Source of the DNA: Cellvibrionales bacterium
Lineage (GTDB): Bacteria; Pseudomonadota; Gammaproteobacteria; Pseudomonadales; UBA7434
Direction of reading: 5' to 3'
DNA length: 19,254 nucleotides
Assembly (NCBI GenBank): GCA_018668095.1
Contig: JABIQF010000083.1
Span: 1-19,254 of the forward strand
Below the pieces are notes generated by a model. That model saw only the letters and a list, made by a program, of their open reading frames with translations. It was not told the origin of the DNA and did not search any database. Within the stretch, counting starts at the first letter, position 1, and each line of letters begins with the position of its first letter. Below are positions 15,620 through 19,254 of the stretch, piece after piece. Position numbers and translations under genes: made by a program.

Positions 15620-17507
15620 AATACACCCGATTTTAGCGGGTAAAGATAAGTCAGCCGCTATTGGTGAGCCGGCCTTTACCTATGCCGACCTCATTGTTGA
15701 TTATTTGAGTCAAATTGATGTCGAGTATGTTTATGGTATTCCCGGTGGTGCTATTGAGGCTCTATTTGATGCTTTAGCGCGGCGGGGTAAAGGTGAAATC
15801 CCGCAGTCAGCCATTCATCATCATCGAGCGCTTGAGCGAAAAAAATCACGATCATCTAATGGTCCTCAGCTCGTCGTTGCTCGTCACGAGGCGGGTGCTG
15901 CATTTATGGCCGATGGTTATGCTAGGTCGACGGGTAAATTAGGTGTTTGCTGCTCTACGACAGGCCCTGGTGCGACCAATCTGATAACCGGTGTGGCTAA
16001 TGCTTATGTCGACCGCGTGCCCATGCTCGTGATAACGCCACAAACGGCGTTACCCAGTTTTGGCCAGCAAGGTTTCCAAGAATCATCGAGTGATTTAGTC
16101 GATGTGGTGTCTATGTTTGATCATTGTACGCGTTATAGTTCATTGGTTTCTCATCCTGATCAGCTAGAAGGCAAGTTATTTACCGCGCTCTCAACGGCGT
16201 TTAGACGCCCGCGTGGCCCTGTCCATTTAAGTATTCCTGCCGATATTTTATCGTTACCTGTACCGAATGCCGCGGCTAGCTTTAATGTAGCAACGCTTTT
16301 ACGTGAGCCTGTTGCGGTTGATGACGGCAGTTACCATGCACTGTTAACTGCGGTAGAAGCTACGCGCGTTAAGGGGCGTGGTATCACAATTTTTATTGGC
16401 GAAGATTGTGGTGAAGCGGCCACTGAGATTTTGCAATTTGCCGATTTAGTGGGTGCCAACATAGTTACTTCGCCAGCGGGTAAGCGTTGGATAGGGACTG
16501 GTCATCCGCGTTATTGCGGTGTATTTGGCTTTGCCGGTCATGATAGTGCAAGGCGCGCTTTAACTGACGATACTGTTGACCTAGTGATGGCCGTAGGTAC
16601 CAGCTTTAATGAGTTAGATACGGCGGGCTGGGATACGCAGGCATTATTAAATGATCGTTTAGTGCATGTTGCTTCATCGGTGGCGAGTTTTGATCGCTCT
16701 CCTATGGCTTATTTGCATGTTTACGGCAATTTACGCGCTTTATTTAGTCAGTTAGTGACCGGCTTAGATGCTAAATATATTGCTTATCGCAATTACTCTA
16801 TGCCTGAATCTACAACAATTGAGCCTACCCAGCAGTTAGTTGATGATCTTATTCCTGCCCGCATTGATATTTGTGATCCTGAAAAGCTTCTCTGCGATGT
16901 TTTACCGATTAAGCCACAGCGTTTAATGAATGAGTTGGTCAAAAAGTGCGCATCCAATTCGCGTTTCTTTATTGAGACCGGTAATGCTTGGAGCTGGGCA
17001 ACGCATTATATGCACCTGAAATCGCCAGACTCGTTCTTTATTGCGATGGGTTTTGGTGCTATGGGCTGGGCTATTGGTGCCGTGATTGGTGCGGCGCTAG
17101 GTAATCGAAAGTCGCCTGTGGTATGTATTGCCGGTGACGGCGCTTATTTGATGTCGGGACAGGAAATCACTGTAGCGGTAGAGTATAAGCTGCCTGTTAT
17201 TTATGTCATTTTGAACGATAAAGCCTTGGGCATGGTTAAGCATGGTCAGCGTTTGAATAAAGCCGAAGAAATAGGTGCAGATTTACCGTCGGTTGATTTT
17301 GCCGCACTAGCACGCTCGGTTGGCGTAAAAGCCCATACTATCGAGTGCTGGGAAGATCTTAGTGATATTGATGATAATGAGTTAGCGGGTTTATCTGGGC
17401 CCTTATTACTTGATGTCTTAATTGATGGTGACGAAATTCCTCCTATGAAATCACGCTTAACCGTTCTGCAAGATGCTAAGCACGAAGTTAATCTGTCTAG
17501 TTTATAG
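15612..17507 (+). CDS. ThDP-dependent enzyme, acetolactate synthase superfamily
   Basis: Thiamine-diphosphate enzyme related to the acetohydroxyacid synthase catalytic subunit, 631 residues. Order: Pyr domain (about 22-215) with YGIPGGAIEALFDAL and catalytic Glu93 in VARHEAGAAFMADGYARSTGK; central domain (about 250-380); PP domain (about 435-605) with GDG (508-510) and Asn535-Asp536 closing the ThDP/Mg motif. Compared with IlvB/IlvI/IlvG it has a basic insert of about 25 residues (58-83) before Glu93, and GMVKHGQ (540-546) where AHAS has a conserved GMVxQW-type segment. No small regulatory subunit (ilvN/ilvH) follows; a hairpin and then a TonB receptor do. A biosynthetic AHAS role is therefore doubtful. 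AAGGA lies 11 nt before the ATG. Superfamily membership is firm, the reaction is not. Confidence 0.85.
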   Translation: MTEIHPILAGKDKSAAIGEPAFTYADLIVDYLSQIDVEYVYGIPGGAIEALFDALARRGKGEIPQSAIHHHRALERKKSRSSNGPQLVVARHEAGAAFMADGYARSTGKLGVCCSTTGPGATNLITGVANAYVDRVPMLVITPQTALPSFGQQGFQESSSDLVDVVSMFDHCTRYSSLVSHPDQLEGKLFTALSTAFRRPRGPVHLSIPADILSLPVPNAAASFNVATLLREPVAVDDGSYHALLTAVEATRVKGRGITIFIGEDCGEAATEILQFADLVGANIVTSPAGKRWIGTGHPRYCGVFGFAGHDSARRALTDDTVDLVMAVGTSFNELDTAGWDTQALLNDRLVHVASSVASFDRSPMAYLHVYGNLRALFSQLVTGLDAKYIAYRNYSMPESTTIEPTQQLVDDLIPARIDICDPEKLLCDVLPIKPQRLMNELVKKCASNSRFFIETGNAWSWATHYMHLKSPDSFFIAMGFGAMGWAIGAVIGAALGNRKSPVVCIAGDGAYLMSGQEITVAVEYKLPVIYVILNDKALGMVKHGQRLNKAEEIGADLPSVDFAALARSVGVKAHTIECWEDLSDIDDNELAGLSGPLLLDVLIDGDEIPPMKSRLTVLQDAKHEVNLSSL

Positions 17508-17560
17508 TCGCGGTGAGTTTGTGGCCGATGGCCACTCCTCGCGACATAAAGGCCGTTTTT
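17507..17560 (+). terminator. Probable terminator after the ThDP-enzyme gene
   Basis: Nested stems begin at the stop codon: outer GTCGCG (17507-17512) with CGCGAC (17540-17545), inner GTGGCC (17521-17526) with GGCCAC (17530-17535) around a GAT loop. Five Ts follow at 17556-17560, 10 nt after the outer stem. That gap is larger than in textbook terminators, so the assignment is moderate. Confidence 0.5.
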
Positions 17561-17632
17561 CTCCTCATTAATAATTCATACGCAATAAAACTGTTAGTTT
17601 TTAGAACTTGTAGCCGCTTTGTGTGTGATTTT

Positions 17633-17661
17633 TAGAAAATGTTCTATAGTTTTAGTCTAAA
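17633..17661 (+). promoter_or_regulatory. Inverted repeats around a TATAGT box, TonB-receptor promoter region
   Basis: TAGAA-AATG-TTCTA (17633-17646) is a perfect 5-bp inverted repeat overlapping TATAGT (17645-17650), a five-of-six -10 match. A second inverted repeat, TTTAG-T-CTAAA (17651-17661), follows directly. No good -35 sits at 16-18 bp, which would fit an activator-dependent or regulated promoter. It is about 145 bp upstream of the receptor's start codon. The regulator is unknown. Confidence 0.35.
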
Positions 17662-17796
17662 GATTTTTTTAAAGCATTGAAAATACAGTCGATTACATAA
17701 TGTTCGATTGAATTGAGCGTAATAGTGGCATGGCACATCACCGCATAGCTACGACAGACAAGGAAGGCTCAACCAAGTAAAACGAGAGCTGAAAAA
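17662..17796 (+). other. Long leader of the TonB receptor, possible folded RNA
   Basis: About 135 bp with no ORF of note. TTGAGC (17713-17718) and GCTCAA (17767-17772) could close a stem around 48 nt that contains smaller GTG/CAC and TAG/CTA pairings. No cobalamin, TPP or c-di-GMP riboswitch core was recognised. The ribosome-binding site GAGAG (17784-17788) lies outside the stem, 8 nt from the ATG. Confidence 0.3.
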
Positions 17797-19254
17797 ATGA
17801 ATACTATAAAACTAATATCCTTACTTGTTGTAGCTTACTGCCCAATACTCTTTGCGCAGATTGAAGACGATATTGATGAATTAACAGGCCTATATGACGA
17901 TGAAGAGCTGATTCGTATCGCTACGGGAACGGCAAAGCAAGTTAGATTTGCGCCTTCAGTTGCCACCGTCATTACTCAACAAGACATCAAAAATTCTGGT
18001 GCGCTTACTTTAGATCAGGCCCTCGAAATGGTCCCTGGTTTACATGTTTCTAGCTCCTTTAACCGTCAAGACGCTATTTATTCTATTCGCGGTATTCATA
18101 CTGGACAAAACCCACAAGTCTTAGTGTTAATTGATGGTGTTCGTATGGCCCAGTTGTTTACTGGCGCACGTCCTTTTAACTATCAATTGTCCGTCAGCAA
18201 TATTGAACGTATTGAGGTGATTCGCGGACCTGGTTCGGCGGTTTATGGTGCCGATGCATTTGCAGGCGTCATTAGTGTTACGACGAAAACGCATTCGGGT
18301 ATTGATGGTTGGGATGTTGGAACGCGCGTGGGTTCTTTTCAGAATAGAGAAGCTTGGTTACGAATGGGTCGCCAGTTTGGCGATCTTAATGTGAATTTAT
18401 CGATTGATTATGCAAGTAATGATGGTGATCGAGACCGTTTAATAAACAACGACGCACAATCATTATTATTGCCCTCTCCGTTAGTGGGAAATTCCGCTGC
18501 ATCTTTTGCTCCTGGGCCATTAGAGAATCGCCATGAAATGTGGAACTCTAAACTGAATATATCGACGGCCATTTGGGAGCTTGATACTTTTTCATGGAAT
18601 TTAGTAGATGCAGGGGTTGGTTCGGGAGCTGCGCAGGCTTTAGATCCTGCCGGTTACGATGAGAACGATTACTATGGATCTAACTTTTTAATTAAGCCGC
18701 TTGAATTCGGTAAGGCGTGGACCTTTAACGGTAATCTTGGGTTTACGGTTTTGGATTTAGATGCGCATTTTGTGTTGTTCCCTCCTAATGCCGACTTTGC
18801 AGGATTTACTTTCGTCGATGGTGTTATCGGGAATCCTAGTTATTTGGAAAAGACAACCTTCGGTGAGATAGTGAGCACTCATACGAGTGGTTCTATGAAT
18901 ATTAGAATAGCTGCTGGTTTTCGAAGTCAAGAATTTGAAGCCGGTGAAACCAAAAACTTCGGTAGTGACTTTGGAACACTTGTCGATGTGAGCGGTACAG
19001 CTGAGGTTTATATTAGAGATGAAGAGCGCGAGCATTATTACGTTTCACTTCAAAATGAATGGGCCATTGCCAATGATTGGGAATTAACGGCAGGTGTTCG
19101 TTATGACACATTTACGCAGTTTGGTGATTCAGTCAATCCACGTATCGCATTGGTTTGGGCAACCACACATAATCTAACTACGAAGTTTCTATATGGTCGT
19201 GCTTTTCGAGCGCCTTCGTTCAGTGAGTTATTTGCAGAAAATAATCCATCACTC
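17797..19254 (+). CDS. TonB-dependent outer-membrane receptor, 3'-truncated by window edge
   Basis: Outer-membrane gated channel driven by TonB/ExbBD; the substrate is not identifiable. 486 codons are visible without a stop, and the frame runs off the window. A Sec signal peptide (1-20, cleavage around LFA-QIE) is followed by an acidic stretch and EELIRIATG (about 33-41), a possible TonB box. The plug covers about 45-170, with SVATVITQQDI, LDQALEMVPGLHVS, SIRGI, VLVLIDGVRM and RGPGSAVYGADAFAGVI. The beta-barrel follows, including the YGRAFRAPSFSELF segment near the window end. It has the general look of BtuB/siderophore/haem-type receptors. GAGAG precedes the ATG by 8 nt. It lies in the same direction as the ThDP-enzyme gene but behind a probable terminator and its own promoter region. 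Confidence 0.93.
   Translation, partial: MNTIKLISLLVVAYCPILFAQIEDDIDELTGLYDDEELIRIATGTAKQVRFAPSVATVITQQDIKNSGALTLDQALEMVPGLHVSSSFNRQDAIYSIRGIHTGQNPQVLVLIDGVRMAQLFTGARPFNYQLSVSNIERIEVIRGPGSAVYGADAFAGVISVTTKTHSGIDGWDVGTRVGSFQNREAWLRMGRQFGDLNVNLSIDYASNDGDRDRLINNDAQSLLLPSPLVGNSAASFAPGPLENRHEMWNSKLNISTAIWELDTFSWNLVDAGVGSGAAQALDPAGYDENDYYGSNFLIKPLEFGKAWTFNGNLGFTVLDLDAHFVLFPPNADFAGFTFVDGVIGNPSYLEKTTFGEIVSTHTSGSMNIRIAAGFRSQEFEAGETKNFGSDFGTLVDVSGTAEVYIRDEEREHYYVSLQNEWAIANDWELTAGVRYDTFTQFGDSVNPRIALVWATTHNLTTKFLYGRAFRAPSFSELFAENNPSL

Noticed and set aside
17507..17796. Cobalamin, TPP or c-di-GMP riboswitch upstream of the TonB receptor
   Set aside because: None of the conserved core strings of these classes could be found by eye. 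Only generic stems are present.
1..19254. CRISPR arrays, tRNA/rRNA genes, insertion sequences, phage or toxin-antitoxin genes
   Set aside because: No spaced direct repeats, cloverleaf-like sequence, transposase or integrase motifs, or small paired ORFs were found on either strand.

Overview
The window looks like chromosome from a moderate-GC gammaproteobacterium, probably a marine or aquatic relative of Pseudomonas or Cellvibrionales. The evidence is the conserved order aroB - damX-like - gltB - gltD - hemE, E. coli-type CysE, and a TonB-dependent receptor with a Sec signal peptide (outer-membrane cell plan). No rRNA, tRNA, CRISPR array, insertion sequence or phage gene was recognised. Species assignment is inference from gene order and protein style only.

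Layout. Bases 1-10108 are a forward block of housekeeping genes: the 3' part of aroB (shikimate pathway), a DamX-like AAA/SPOR cell-division protein overlapping it by GTGA, a 336-bp regulatory gap, gltB and gltD (both subunits of NADPH-glutamate synthase), then hemE (uroporphyrinogen decarboxylase). Bases 10166-11748 are a reverse pair: a divergent TrmB-like methyltransferase followed by cysE (serine O-acetyltransferase). A hexapeptide-repeat acyltransferase (11915-12640) is divergent from that pair. Bases 12700-15320 are a reverse two-gene unit: a periplasmic binding protein of the ABC_sub_bind type, then a membrane sensor histidine kinase. Divergent from it is a ThDP-dependent enzyme of the acetolactate-synthase superfamily (15612-17507). 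After a hairpin comes the start of a TonB-dependent receptor (17797 to the window end).

How the genes may work together. The left half is nitrogen assimilation and core biosynthesis. In the right half, the binding protein has no permease or ATPase beside it and sits 8 bp upstream of a histidine kinase that has no response regulator beside it. The simplest reading is that the binding protein presents a ligand to the kinase. The nearby TonB receptor could bring that ligand across the outer membrane, and the ThDP enzyme could be a target or metabolic partner. This last link is a hypothesis from proximity. Points most worth a second look are this sensing module, the Asp-to-Asn changes in the TrmB-like enzyme, the non-AHAS active-site region of the ThDP enzyme, the missing CysK-docking tail of CysE, and inverted repeats at the putative promoters of gltB and the TonB receptor.
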